This document shows positions 10,461-20,233 of a stretch of 64,000 nucleotides of DNA, in pieces. The stretch is from Armigeres subalbatus (taxonomy: Eukaryota > Arthropoda > Insecta > Diptera > Culicidae): contig NC_085141.1 of assembly GCF_024139115.2 (NCBI RefSeq), forward strand, positions 403,027,612-403,091,611, given 5' to 3'. The notes beneath the pieces were generated by a model. It had not been told where the DNA came from. It was given only the letters and a program-made list of their open reading frames with translations, and searched no databases. The first letter of the stretch is position 1. Every line of letters begins with the position of its first letter. Position numbers and translations under genes: made by a program.

Positions 10461-10622
10461 ATTGTCTTCCTTTTACTTCCACTAATTAGTTTTTTTGGTA
10501 TCTACACAGATACGCATTTCGTACTCCACTTGAGGACTTCTTCAGTGTGCTGTTATCTCAAGAAGAGGACGATACCGATGTTGATAGCAAAAAACGAATT
10601 AATGGAAGTAAAAGGAAGACAA
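10461..10622. mobile_element. Inverted-repeat element carrying a hammerhead-like core
   Basis: ATTGTCTTCCTTTTACTTCC (10461) and its inverse GGAAGTAAAAGGAAGACAAT (ending 10622) flank a 120-bp centre. The arms are identical over 20 bp and continue with ACTAATT/AATTAAT. The centre, on the minus strand, contains the complete hammerhead-like motif listed separately. It sits inside the GGCCGAAA array. Confidence 0.6.
10504..10550 (-). ncRNA. Hammerhead-ribozyme-like motif, all core boxes present
   Basis: Minus strand order: stem I strand GCACA (10546-10550), core CTGAAGA (10539-10545), stem II GTCCTC with AAGT loop and GGAGTAC (one C-U mismatch), GAAA (10517-10520), a 3-bp stem III of TGC/GTA with no loop, TC at the cleavage position (10509-10510), then TGTGT (10504-10508), which pairs with GCACA (one G-U). 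One extra A lies between CTGAAGA and stem II. The near-palindromic stem III would favour a dimeric ribozyme, as reported for Penelope-like elements, whose 3' region at 1129-1170 looks related. Confidence 0.55.
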
Positions 10623-10629
10623 TAGGACA

Positions 10630-11460
10630 ATAGACAAAGGACATCTGGTCCAACGGCCAAATGTTGATTATTAAACGGTTAACCGTTTGGCCATATAACC
10701 TTTCGGCCAAGTGACCTTTCTGCCAAACGACCATTTCGGCCAAATAACCTTTTCGGTCGAACAACTTTGTTGGCCAAATGGCTCGTTGAACGAACGACAT
10801 TTTCGGCCGTATGCCCATTTCGGCTAAATGAAATAGTCGCCATGATGGGTTTCGGTCAAATGACATATTCTGGCTTTTGGCCAAATCACCCTACCTGTCA
10901 TTTAGCCAAATGTCATTCGGCGAATAGCCATTTGTTTGAATGGCACTTAGTTAAATAACACGTTAGGCCGAATGTCATCTAAACAAATTCCATTAAGCCG
11001 AATTAAACGTTTGTCCAAAACGGCATTAGGTCGAAAATTGTTTGACCAAAAATGGCGTTTCATCGACAACGACAAACAGCTGGAAGGCACATTCGGCCGA
11101 ATTGGTAATTTGATTGAAAAAGTTGTTTGCCCTAACAGTTCGTTTGGCTGAAAATGCCATTTGGCCGAAATGGTCGTTTGGCCGAAAAAGTCATTTGACC
11201 GAATAGATTATTTGGCCTAAAATGCCGTTTGGTAGAAATGGTCGATTGGTAGAAAGAGCCATTTGTCCCGAAAATGTCCTTTCTGCATGGCAACCAAAAT
11301 GACCAATTTAGCCGAACGTGTCGGCCGAATACCCGTTTCGACCAAATGACTTTTTTCTGTCACTCGACCATTTCGCCCAATTGAGCTATTGCGCTAACTT
11401 TTTTTTTGTTCAGCCAAAGGAACTAATCGACCAAATGACATTTTCAGGGCTGTTACAAAC
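10630..11460. repeat. GGCCGAAA/TTTGGCC degenerate minisatellite, part 2
   Basis: About 40 diverged units of roughly 20 bp (for example CATTTGGCCGAAATGGTCGT) on both sides of the same theme. The few short open frames across it are repeat translations, not genes. A small outlying copy lies at 35672-35740. Confidence 0.75.
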
Positions 11461-11915
11461 TGAACAAATTTCAATCCGCGAAATCCGCGACTGCAAAAAC
11501 AAAACCGCGACCAGAATGAATAACGGTCAAATTACTTAAAAACACATTTCCATGCGAAACTTCAATATATTTCTTTTAAATTTGTCGACATTAACGACAT
11601 AATGAACAATTGGAAAAGTAAAATAATGGAATTCAGAGTAAAAGTAACTAGAACTTTCAAATGTCAGTTAAGTAGAACGAACATGATTTATATTGGTCAT
11701 TGCATTACTCCGGGAAAGATTAGCTAGAATTTGAAATCTGTTTCAAAATCAAAAGGAGCAGATTCTTTGAGGTACTTCTAAACCTTGTGCGATTCTCTTT
11801 AGATTCAAAAATCCTACCCAACAAAGCTTGAAGAACCTTTTGACAAAAGAATGCAGAGACGGACAGAAACGACTGTAATATTGGTTTCTCATGGACTCCC
11901 CACCTGCTGTAATGA
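11461..11915. other. Intron sequence, no recognised feature
   Basis: Unique-looking AT-rich DNA between the minisatellite and the hAT target duplication. Confidence 0.4.
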
Positions 11916-11989
11916 CTATAAGGCAGCGATTCTCAACCTTTTTCTTGAGAGGTACCCCTTCAAACTATTGCATTAATTGAGGTACCCCC

Positions 11990-13590
11990 TCCTGAAAGTA
12001 GGCTTCCAGGTCTCTTGAAAGGATAATTCCAAGCCCTTGAATCTCTTAAAAGTAGGCTTCCGCACCTTGATAAAAGGCTTCTGAGCCTCCTGCATAGCTT
12101 TCGAACCTCTTGCATGGCGGCTTTAGAGCCACTTAAAAGGAGGCTTCCTTTGCATCTCGAAAGGACGCTTCTGAGCCTCTTGAAAGTATGCTTCCAAGCC
12201 TATTGGAGAGAGGCTTCTGAGCCTCTTGAAAGGAGGCTTCCGAGCCTCTTGAAAATAGGCTTCCGAGCCACTTGAAATTAGGTTTTCGAGCATCTTGAAA
12301 AATAAGCTTCCTCTTTGAAATTGCCTCTTTGAAATTGGCTTGTGAGCCTTTTGAAAATAGGCTTCCAAGCCTGTTAAAAGGAGGCTTACAAGCCTCTTGA
12401 AAGGAGGCTTCCGAGCTTTTTGAAAGAAGGATTCCTACCCTTTTAAAAGGCGGCTTCCAAGCCTCTTGAAAGTAGACTTCCGGGCGCCTTAAAACAAGGC
12501 TTCCGGCCTCTTTAAAAGCAGGCTTCCGGGCTTCTTGGAAGACGAGCCTCTTGAAAGGAGGCTTTCAAGCCACTTGAAAGTAGGCTTTCGAGCCTATTGA
12601 AAATAAGCTTCCGAGCCTCTTGAAAATAGGCTTGCGATCCTATTGAAAATAAGCTTCTGAGCCTGTTAAAAGGAGGTTTCCGAGCTTGTTAAAAGGAGGC
12701 TTACAGGCCTTTTGAAAGGATCTTCCCGAACCTCTTGAAAGGAGCCATCCGAACTTTTTGAAAGCAAGCTTCCGACCCTTTTGAAACGTGGCTTCCGAGC
12801 CTCTTGAAAGTAGACTTCCGAGCGTCTTAAAACAAGGCTTCCGGCCTCTTGAAAAGAGGCTTCCCTGCCTGTTGAAAAGAAGCTTCTCAGCTTCTTGAAA
12901 ACAGGCTTCCGGGCTTCTTGGAAGACGGCTTTCAGGCCTCTTGAAAGGAGGCTTCCGAGCCTACTGGACAAAAGCTTGTGAGCCTATTGTAAAGAGGGTT
13001 CCGAGCCTCTTAAAAGAAGTTTTTGAAGCCTTTTGAAAAAAAAAACTTTCCGAGTTTCTTGAAAGGAGTCTTCTGAGCTTTTTGAAAGAAGGCTTCCGAC
13101 ATTCTTGAAAGGAGGCTTTTGAGCCTTTTGAGTATTCCGGGTCTCTCAAAGCGAGGCTTCCAGGCCCCTCGAAAGGAGGCTTCCGAGCCTCTTTGAAGTA
13201 GCTTCCCGCGCCCCTTGAAAGGAGCCATCTCAGCTTTTTGAAAGAAGTCTTCCCACTCTTTCAAAAGGCGACTTCCGAGCCTCTTGAAAGTCGACTTCCG
13301 GGCATCTTAAAACAAGGCTTCCGGCATCTTGAAGGTAGTTATCCAAGCCTTTCGAAAAGAGCCTTTCGAGCCTCTTGAAAGGAGTCTTTCGAGCTATTTG
13401 AAAGAAGGCTTCCGACCTTCTTAAAAGCCTTGAAAAGAGGATTCCGGGTATCTCAAAGCGAGGCTTCCGAGTCTCTTGAAAGAAGGCTTGCAGGCCTCTT
13501 GAAAGGAGATTTTCAAGCATCTTGAAAGGATGCTTCCAAGCCTCTCGAAAGAAGGTTTCTGAACATCTCGAAAGGAGGCCTTCAAGCTGT
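11990..13590. repeat. 23-bp minisatellite (GCCTCTTGAAAGGAGGCTTC-CGA)
   Basis: About 65-70 diverged units with a 23-bp period and common variants AAAGTAGGC and AAAATAGGC. AGGCTTCCGAGCCT inside the unit is a local palindrome, so each unit can form a small hairpin. Several minus-strand open frames with repeated FKRLGSLLSRGSEASFQEA-like residues are by-products of the repeat. There are no start or splice signals and unit length varies. Confidence 0.9.
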
Positions 13591-13599
13591 CTGGGTGAA

Positions 13600-14020
13600 T
13601 CCTTCCGTGAAGCAAAGCGCTCCGATCGAATGGACTTCGCCGCCCTACCAAACTGACTATCTACAAAACGCTCATTAGCTGGAGTGCAGATGGTGCAGAA
13701 GGCGAATGAACCACGAGTTGCATCAGCTGTTGGGAGAACCATCCATCGTTCACTCCGCGAATATCGAAAGACTGCGGTAGACCGAGCACGTAGCCAGAAT
13801 GACGGGTAGTAATCTGGTGAAAATGGTTCTTGACAACGATCCTACGGGAACAAGAAACCAAGGTGCGCAGCGAGCAATATGGATCGATCAGGTGACAGAC
13901 GATTTGCGGAACCTCCGCAGCCTTCGTGGTTGATGATATGCAGCCATGGACTGAACGGAATATGGAGAACACTTTTATGCACTACACAGACCACTCCGGC
14001 CTTAGTCTAAAAAATAAAAA
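13600..14020 (+). pseudogene. RTE-type LINE 3' fragment inside the hAT element
   Basis: The + strand matches, in broken frames, the C-terminal part of the RTE-like polymerase seen at 51541-54190: RRMNHELHQLLGEPSIVH-like and ARMTGSNLVKMVLDNDPTGT-like peptides, then a 3' end AATAAAAATAAATAA. The fragment is 5'-truncated and carries stops. It interrupts the 23-bp array, so it inserted after the array formed. Confidence 0.75.
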
Positions 14021-14212
14021 TAAATAATTCATATTATGTAAAAGACAAAGTTTTGAAACGAAAAATACACAATTGTCAAAACTTTATTAATAAGTTTCGA
14101 TTGTAATTATAATAGTCCGCCATTACGCATTTTTGTCCGAGGTACCCCCTAAGACCAGCGAAGGTACCCCCAGGGGTACATGTACCCCAGGTTGAGAACC
14201 GCTGCTATAAGG

Positions 14213-14736
14213 CATAAGCATAAGCAAACGAAGATACTAGATATTTTGAATCAAAACGTATTAATAAACCTCAATTTTTGCTACTACATTGAAGGGATCC
14301 ACTGCCAAAAGCTTCGGAGCCAAAGACTAAGGTAAAATTCGTTCCGCAGATCGAGAATTGCAATATGATCGGTCAATATAACGGAATATCGTGAAGATAA
14401 ACATTCATACGTTTATTGAAACGTTATTTAAATATGACGTGTTTGAATACTGAAGTATTGTTAAACTAGTTTATTTGTGGACGCAATAGCGCCCGTGGCA
14501 AGTGTTTTTTTTGTCAATTTTTAAGAGTGATATATTCTTTTCTGCATTTAAAAAAAAAATCAAAATTTTCAACGTCTGTTGTCTGTGATTTTTTTCATAA
14601 AATGCTGTGTCTGGTTGACTAAGGTTGTAACTGGTTTTGTTTTCTGCATCTGATATTAAAAAAATTAAAAGAGTCAAATATTTTATTTTTTGTGTGAGAA
14701 TTTCCCCGCGTGAATTTCACCGGACAGACAAACAGG
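14213..14736. other. Intron sequence, no recognised feature
   Basis: AT-rich DNA with homopolymer runs and no supported feature. Confidence 0.4.
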
Positions 14737-15115
14737 GCTGATGACTGTAGACTGGCGGATGCACGATGCCACCCATACCCACCAGCCCCCCACCACCCAA
14801 TAATTGTATATTTTCTGAAAAATTCAAATATATACGCCAAAATTGCTCCGCAATAAAACACATTTTTTTATAATATGATTAATTTCTGGAGAAATTCGGA
14901 AAGTGTTTATATATGCATTTTCGTTAGACCTTCTCGAGAAATCCTCTATGTTTTTCAGTAAATTTCGTAGAAATTTCTTAAGCCTTAAGGCATTACAGAA
15001 ATATCTCATGAAGCAATTTCCAATGGAATTCCTTCAGGAATTTTCGGAAGAACTCGTGATTTCCAAAGGATTTCCAAAAATATGTTTATATAATGGAATT
15101 CCTACAATATTACGG
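14737..15115. repeat. Direct repeat copy A flanking the Gypsy element
   Basis: It begins GACTGTAGACTGGCGGATGC, then ATGCCACCCATACCCACCAG, AAATATATACGCCAAAATT and TGCATTTTCGTTAGACCTTC, and ends near CAATTTCCAATGGAAT. The same order recurs at 18843-19115 with moderate divergence, on the far side of the Gypsy remnant. No coding capacity. Confidence 0.75.
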
Positions 15116-15117
15116 TG

Positions 15118-15828
15118 TTGTTACGTGCCCCAGGAACTCGGTTTCTTTTCTCAGGAATTCACACTTATCAAGTTGAATTTTGAGATTAAATTCCGCTAGT
15201 CTTTTGAGTACTTTCCTAACATTCTCTAAGTGGTTCTTGAGATTGTAACCAGTGATAATAATGTCGTCTAAATAGACGTAGCAAATTTCGCCGATTAAAT
15301 CGTGAAGAATGTTATTCATGGCACGTTGACACGTTGCCGGTGCATTTTTTAGGCCAAAGGGCATTCTGGTCTGTGGAAAAGTCAGTTTTGAATTTATGTA
15401 AAGGATCCATTTCGACATGGTGAAATCCAAATTTTAGATCTAGTGTTGTAAAATACTCTGATTTTCCCAGTCTGTCTAGGATGTCCTCGATCCTTGGAAT
15501 GGGGAATTTGTCGTCAATAGTCTTTTCATTGAGTTTCCGATAATCAATGACGACTCTGACTTTCCGTTTTCCGGACGCATCTATTTTTTTGGGTACGACC
15601 CATATTGGAGAGGAGTATGGGCTCGTTGAGTGGCAAATTATTCCGTTTTCTAACATGTCGTTTATTTGGTCTTCAACGTCTTTCTTGTAGTGATATGGGT
15701 ATTTGTACGATTTTGTGTATGTCGGTCTATCTTCTTTGGTGGGTATTTGGTGTTTTACCGCCGTTGTCGCCGTGAGTTGTTCGTCGCTTTTAAGAAGTAC
15801 TCCCTGGTTATTCATGATGGTCTTTATT
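15118..15828 (-). pseudogene. Ty3/Gypsy (17.6-like) reverse transcriptase, truncated
   Basis: The minus strand reads from 15815 towards 15118. It shows YTKSYKYPYHYKKDVEDQI, SPYSSPIWVVPKK and VVIDYRKLNEKTIDDKFPIP, then [32 protein letters not shown] and the catalytic YLDDIIITG, ending at EFLGHVTTP. This is the Ty3/Gypsy RT order and most resembles the 17.6/297 group. A frameshift near 15400 ([13 protein letters not shown]) breaks the frame. RNase H and integrase are missing because the element is cut off at about 15118 against unrelated repeat DNA. A MITE at 15829-15991 interrupts the upstream pol sequence. Confidence 0.88.
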
Positions 15829-15991
15829 AATTCTCGCTTAACTTTTCAAAAGGACCTAAGTAACATTTTTTTTCATGAATTAATTTTAATACTGCAATCA
15901 ATAGCTTTCATGTTGTTTAGTTGATTGCGCTATTCAAATTAATTCATGAAAAAATGTTACTTAGGTCCTTTTGAAAAGTTAAGCGAGAATT
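15829..15991. mobile_element. Near-palindromic MITE inside Gypsy pol
   Basis: Arms of about 57 bp are inverse copies: AATTCTCGCTTAACTTTTCA at 15829 and TGAAAAGTTAAGCGAGAATT ending 15991, through GGACCTAAGTAACATTTTTT. The loop is about 50 bp. It sits between pol segments that are otherwise continuous in order, so it inserted after the Gypsy element. Confidence 0.85.
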
Positions 15992-16690
15992 TCTCTTTTT
16001 CTAGTTCTTATTCTTCTAGTTCCATTCTTATTAGTTGTTTTATGGTTGCTGCATCTAGCTTAGAAACTGTGCCAATAGGGATAGAGGTGATGGTTTCGAA
16101 ATTATTAACACTAAAGTTCCCCCCAAGCGTGGTAGACTTTGATTTGTGGTTAAGATTTAAATAGTTGTTTTATTGTTTTTAGAACTGTACAGACCTGGTT
16201 CTATGATTGCCGATTTACTGAGTTTTTGAAAAGTTGGAACTAGCCTGTCCCCATTAGATTTTGTGTTAATTTCCATCTGAAAGGCGTTCAATTTTTTTGC
16301 GGGGAAATATTTTTTGAAAGATAGGATAACATTAGCGATTTCTATGGTCTCCTTGTTGTAATCTATTCTAGCTTTGTTCTCTGCCAAAAATTGTGAGCCA
16401 ATAATCCCGTCGAAGAAGTCATGGAATCTGTGTTCATAGTATGTTTGGGTTGGAATGTTTTTGTCAATGAGATTGACTTTCCCTTTACTAATAATAGTGT
16501 AATTCCCAGAGATGTTTTTTATTTGTGTATTTTTCTTTTGCTTGCAATTTGTAAGAATACCTGGCCGGATAATGTTCTTGTTTGCCCCTGTATCTATCAG
16601 TAGTTTTATGGTTGTGGCTGGTTAGGAATGGTAAATAGTTTAGGTTCTGTTGTCGCCCTGTTGAACCCAACAAAAATTTACGTCGATATT
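15992..16690 (-). pseudogene. Gypsy pol: retropepsin region
   Basis: Minus-strand frames encode LLIDTGANKNIIRPG (about 16555-16605), the aspartic-protease active-site motif (D-T-G-A). Downstream are FFDGIIGSQFLAENKARIDY and LSFKKYFPAKK-like sequence (16260-16440), leading towards the RT. The reading frame is broken several times. In the element the protease would cleave the Gag-Pol precursor inside particles. Confidence 0.7.
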
Positions 16691-16982
16691 TTTGTCCTCG
16701 CTTTCAGAATGTGATGATTTCTCATCTTCTGAGAGTTCATTATTATGAATTTGTTTCTTATTCAAAGTAATTCGTGATTTTGTTGATCCTAATTCCATTT
16801 TTCTGTTTTATTCTTATAATCCTGGTTTCCTGAATGTATTTTCATTCTTGTTTTCGTAACTTCTGTTTTCCTTCGATTCTCGGTTTTGATAATATTTCGG
16901 TTGTTTGAAATTTTCCATTTGGGAAGCTGTCTCTTCCTTGCTCTTAAACTTGCATACAAAGGCGTATGCTGCCTCCATATCT
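16691..16982 (-). pseudogene. Gypsy gag/pol junction, broken
   Basis: Minus strand gives short pieces such as EDMEAAYAFVCKFKSKEETA and QMENFKQPKYYQNRE, continuous in order with gag upstream but in a shifted frame and with stops. No CCHC zinc knuckle is visible, which fits the 17.6-like group. Confidence 0.55.
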
Positions 16983-17831
16983 TCAGGCCCTGCCGCCTGA
17001 GCGTAGCTCTTTCAAGCCATCGAGAAAAGCTGCTAATGCATCCTCCTCAATAAATGCATTTATTGCATCCCAATTATCCCTGTATTTGGGTTTTTGCTTA
17101 GCTAAGGATTTAATATTTTGCACTATCTCTTTACATCGATTGTAATACTTGTGCACGGTCATGTTTTCTTTCATCTTATTTTGCCATAACTGGCTTTTGT
17201 AGTACGTGAGCTCCTGACGGTCGCCCAGTGCGCTAGTTAAAATGACTTTAATGTCATCAAATTTCTGAGGATTGCCGGTCAAGCAGATTATGTTTTTGTC
17301 CTTGCCCTCAATTTTGTTAATCACAGCGGTCGTATAAATATTTAATTGACAATCTGTGACGAGCGTTTTAAAAACATTTAGCGTGTTTTCTGCTGTAGAT
17401 AACCACTCTGATAATTGTTTGCGATTTCCGTCAAAACGTGGAATAGCTTTAATAGGATCGGGAATTTTGAATAAATGTTCAATACTGCCCATCGCAACGT
17501 TTTGTTGTGCTGGTGAAGCACCGTTACTGCCACTCTGGTTTGTCTGTAACAAGGCTTTGAGTGTGTTTTGTTGTTTCTTTTGCGTTTCCGCTAGGTTGTG
17601 CATCATTTGAACCAAGCTATTAATGTCCATGGTGACTTGCTCCATGTTTTCCTCTGGTGCGTTCGTATTGTCGATGAACAATGAACTTAACAGAGGGATT
17701 TCAGTGTGCAGAGGGATGTGTGAATATTCCTCAGAGCAGTCGGATGAGACTTCCTCCTCTGTTTCTGAGTTTTGCCCTGACAGAAGTAATAGTTCCCTAG
17801 TCCTCTTAAGGCCACTCCTGATAGAATCCAA
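16983..17831 (-). pseudogene. Gypsy gag (17.6-like), 282-codon open frame
   Basis: The longest intact frame of the element encodes a gag-like protein with an acidic N-terminus, a Gln/Asn-rich stretch near residues 75-110, and the capsid-like core IPDPIKAIPRFDGNRKQLSE, FKTLVTDCQLNIYTTAVINK and LTYYKSQLWQNKMKENMTVH. These resemble the gag of 17.6/297-type Gypsy elements, which builds the particle shell. No zinc knuckle is seen. The first ~11 codons (MDSIRSGLKRT) lie in the arm of the foldback MITE at 17801-18041, so the native gag start has been replaced. The frame ends early near 16983 by frameshift relative to the downstream pol. Confidence 0.75.
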
Positions 17832-18041
17832 GTTTCAAAGTGCTCGCGTTTTCGGGGGCACACCACTCGATACGGAGGCGGCGGACAACTGTCATTTCTG
17901 TTGATTCAGCTTTGCTGCGTCGTAGCATGCGTGAAATAATAAAAATGACAGTTGTGCGTTGCTTCCGTATCGAGTGGTGTGCCCCCGAAAACGCGAGCAC
18001 TTTGAAACTTGGATTCTGTCAGGAGTGACTTTAAGGCGGAC
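17801..18041. mobile_element. Foldback MITE with ~90-bp arms at the gag start
   Basis: Left arm CACTCCTGATAGAATCCAAG, GTTTCAAAGTGCTCGCGTTT and GGGGGCACACCACTCGATAC is repeated inverted on the right (about 17928-18030), ending CTTGGATTCTGTCAGGAGTG. Arms match except for a few bases; the spacer is about 40 bp. The GC-rich arms contrast with the AT-rich host element. Confidence 0.85.
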
Positions 18042-18530
18042 TTATTTTAGGAAATTTAGGCATTCAGCCTGTACTATACGATTTAAAAAAAAATGTGTCG
18101 TTTGGTTTATCTAGTAGTTTCCTCACAACGGTATAAAGGTACACCTATCTTGTAGTATGTAGCCTTTCTACCAAAAAAACCTATCTTGTGGTGCTCTTTT
18201 GGGACGTGAGCAAAAGTTTTCCGCTAATTTCGTTGTTTCACTTTTGAAATTAAGCAAGGAAAGATTGTATACTCACGATTTATTGCAGGTTCCGGGCTGA
18301 CGATGCTGGTACTCCAGGTGTAGTGTGGCGGGGGATGCTCAACTCCGAACGACGGTTTTCAGTTTAACCTTTGATGTCGCGGATGCTTTCACTTTCAATA
18401 AGCACTAGAGTCACAAGTGTTCTTATCTCGAGCTATCGCGGGATCACTACGTAATTGACTATTTGTCAAATTACTACCACTGTTTTAACACACTTTCACT
18501 TCAGCCGGTCCCGAAGGCTACGCCAATTAT
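18042..18530 (-). other. Gypsy 5' leader region (inferred)
   Basis: Non-coding sequence between the gag start and the candidate primer-binding site. On the minus strand TGGCGTAGCCTTCGGGACCG (about 18513-18532) begins with TGG and follows an ATAAT end, as a primer-binding site would. Confidence 0.4.
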
Positions 18531-18838
18531 AGCAGTCGTTTACCGAATGTCAAAAAAATATAATTTATTTACTCAATAAAAATCACTTAAGTTAAATTAC
18601 ACGTTATTACTCCTCACTTCAAACTAGAACTAACTGATCCCTGCTTCCAGTGGTCACTTCATTCCTGTCGATTAAGCATTTCACCTATTCTGCTGATGAT
18701 GCGCTGATCGATGAACCTCGTTCGATTCCGCTCGCCGTTGTTGCTATCCGAAGCGGTCGCGTGGTGTGTTGAGCTGCTACGCGGCATGTGAGTTTGAAAC
18801 GTTGCAGTTTTACCTGGCCTGGTGTACCATGATTATAA
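18531..18838 (-). mobile_element. Candidate 5' LTR of the Gypsy element
   Basis: If the primer-binding site is at 18513-18532, the LTR runs from there up to about 18838, where the direct-repeat copy B starts. No second LTR exists in the window (the element is truncated at 15118), so ends are not confirmed. Confidence 0.3.
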
Positions 18839-18842
18839 ATAT

Positions 18843-19200
18843 GACTGTGGACTGGCGGATGCACGATGCCACCCAGACCCACCAGCCAATTGAATATTTT
18901 TAGAAAATTTAAATATATACGCCAAAATTTCTCCGCAAAAAAACCCAATTTTTGCGAATATTATAATTTTTGGAAAAATTCCGAAAGAGTTTCTATATGC
19001 ATTTTCGTTAGACCTTCTACAGAAATTCGCGATGTTTTTCAGTAAATTTCGTAGAAATTTCTTAAGGCATTACAGAAATATCTCATGAAGCAATTTCCAA
19101 TGGAATCACTACTTAAGGAATTTCCGAAAGAACTCGTGATAAAAAATATTTTTATAGAATGGAATACCTACAATAATTTCCAAAGGAATCTCTGATTCCC
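18843..19200. repeat. Direct repeat copy B flanking the Gypsy element
   Basis: Same orientation and order as 14737-15115: GACTGTGGACTGGCGGATGC, TATATACGCCAAAATTTCTC, TGCATTTTCGTTAGACCTTC and GCAATTTCCAATGGAAT. It grades into a degenerate AAAGGAATTTCC repeat up to about 19540. Confidence 0.75.
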
Positions 19201-19539
19201 GAAGGTGTTCCAAAAGGAATTTCCGAATATATTGTTAAAGAAGTTTTCAAAGGAGTTCCTAAAAAAATTTTCAAAAGTATTTCCAAAGGAATTTCGAATT
19301 GAATGAATTTACAAAAGAATAATACTGCAGAAATATTATAGTTAACAAGGGGATTTCCAAAGGAACACGTGAATGAATTTTCAAATGAATCCCTGAAGGA
19401 ATTTCTGGGGAATGTTCAAAGGAATTCTTGGAAAAATTTAAGAAAGTCATCCGCGATTTTCGCTAAGTATTTTAAGGAACCGCGAATATGGCGACTAGAC
19501 GAGATAATCCCCGACAATTCCGCGAAATTCGCGAAATCC
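19200..19539. repeat. Degenerate CAAAGGAATTTCC repeat
   Basis: Units of about 30 bp such as TTTCCAAAGGAATTTC recur with much divergence; related to 9410-9900 in style. The open frame at 19369-19590 is a repeat translation. Confidence 0.6.
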
Positions 19540-19545
19540 GTGCCT

Positions 19546-19683
19546 AGAAATAAAAGAAGTCGACCGAAATCTAACCTGGCAACAGGTTAAAGCGATAGCC
19601 GGGCATCGCTCAGGATGGAGATCTTTCAAGTCGGCCCTTTGCACCACCGGAGGTGTACAGGATCCATAAGTAAGTTAAGTTAA
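19546..19683 (+). pseudogene. LINE 3' end fragment (same family as 48228)
   Basis: The last 138 bp of the LINE at 48228-51319: AAATAAAAGAAGTCGACC through GGTGTACAGGATCCATAAG, with tail TAAGTTAAGTTAA. Strong 5' truncation is typical of LINE insertion. GTGCCT occurs on both sides (19540-19545, 19684-19689) as a short target duplication. It encodes the C-terminal residues RNLATG.. in the same frame as the family. Confidence 0.8.
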
Positions 19684-19689
19684 GTGCCT

Positions 19690-20029
19690 GTTGTAACTGC
19701 CCTGCATTTTCGGCAAAATAATTTTAGACTAGATGGGCTTCAGCCAGATGATTTGTTTGGATTGTTTTTATGGATTTCAATGGGAAATCCTTCGAAATTT
19801 ACACTCGAAGTTTTTTATTTTTTTGAAATTTCAACGATAAATTGTATGGAATCTTAAAGAAAATCATTGATATTACAACGAAAAATTATCTGGAGTACTA
19901 TAGTGATGCTCTAAGCATCAATCGGGAAAATTTACGAAAATTCTACTGAATCTACGGAATTTTCACTGAAAGTTTTTCAGATTTCTTCAAATTTGAATCG
20001 GCGTGAAAAATTATAGACCACTGGCGTGA
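19690..20029. other. Intron sequence with degenerate AAATTC-type repeat
   Basis: Weak repeat of the 9410-9900 kind (GAAATTTCAACG, GAATTTTCACTG). No other feature seen. Confidence 0.4.
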
Positions 20030-20140
20030 CGAATTTCAAACGGCGGCGCGCCGAGGCAAGAATGTTGGCGGCGGCGGCGTGCCAAAAACTGTCGGCAGCG
20101 GCGACGTGGCGCATCGGCACACACCTCTAGTGCCGATGGG
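20030..20140. repeat. GC-rich GGCGGCGGCGTGCC patch
   Basis: A short CGG-rich block in AT-rich DNA. It resembles the CGGCGGCGTCACGCCG blocks at 41050-41130 and 43030-43130 inside the TTAA foldback element, and may be a remnant of the same kind of repeat. Confidence 0.45.
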
Positions 20141-20233
20141 CCGGGTTAGGCAATGTGACTGTCAGAGCATTTTGATTATTCATATGAACATTAATGAACA
20201 CTCACACATTCACCATCGAACGCGCATTAATTC

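Larger units (their letters stand above)
11924..14204. mobile_element. Non-autonomous hAT transposon filled with a minisatellite
   Basis: The ends CAGCGATTCTCAACCT (11924) and AGGTTGAGAACCGCTG (ending 14204) are inverted repeats with one mismatch, and GGTACCCC motifs follow inside each end. The element is flanked by an exact 8-bp duplication, CTATAAGG (11916-11923 and 14205-14212). These are hAT features. No transposase is encoded: the 2.28-kb interior is a 23-bp minisatellite (about 11990-13590), an RTE-type LINE fragment (about 13600-14020) and short AT-rich DNA. Confidence 0.9.

Noticed and set aside
11990..13590. CRISPR-like array of 23-bp repeats
   Set aside because: The repeats are contiguous and diverged, with no unique spacers, in a eukaryotic genome.
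12123..13742. Minus-strand frames with repeated FKRLGSLLSRGSEASFQEA-like residues
   Set aside because: By-product of the 23-bp minisatellite in the hAT element; frames overlap and lack splice or start context.
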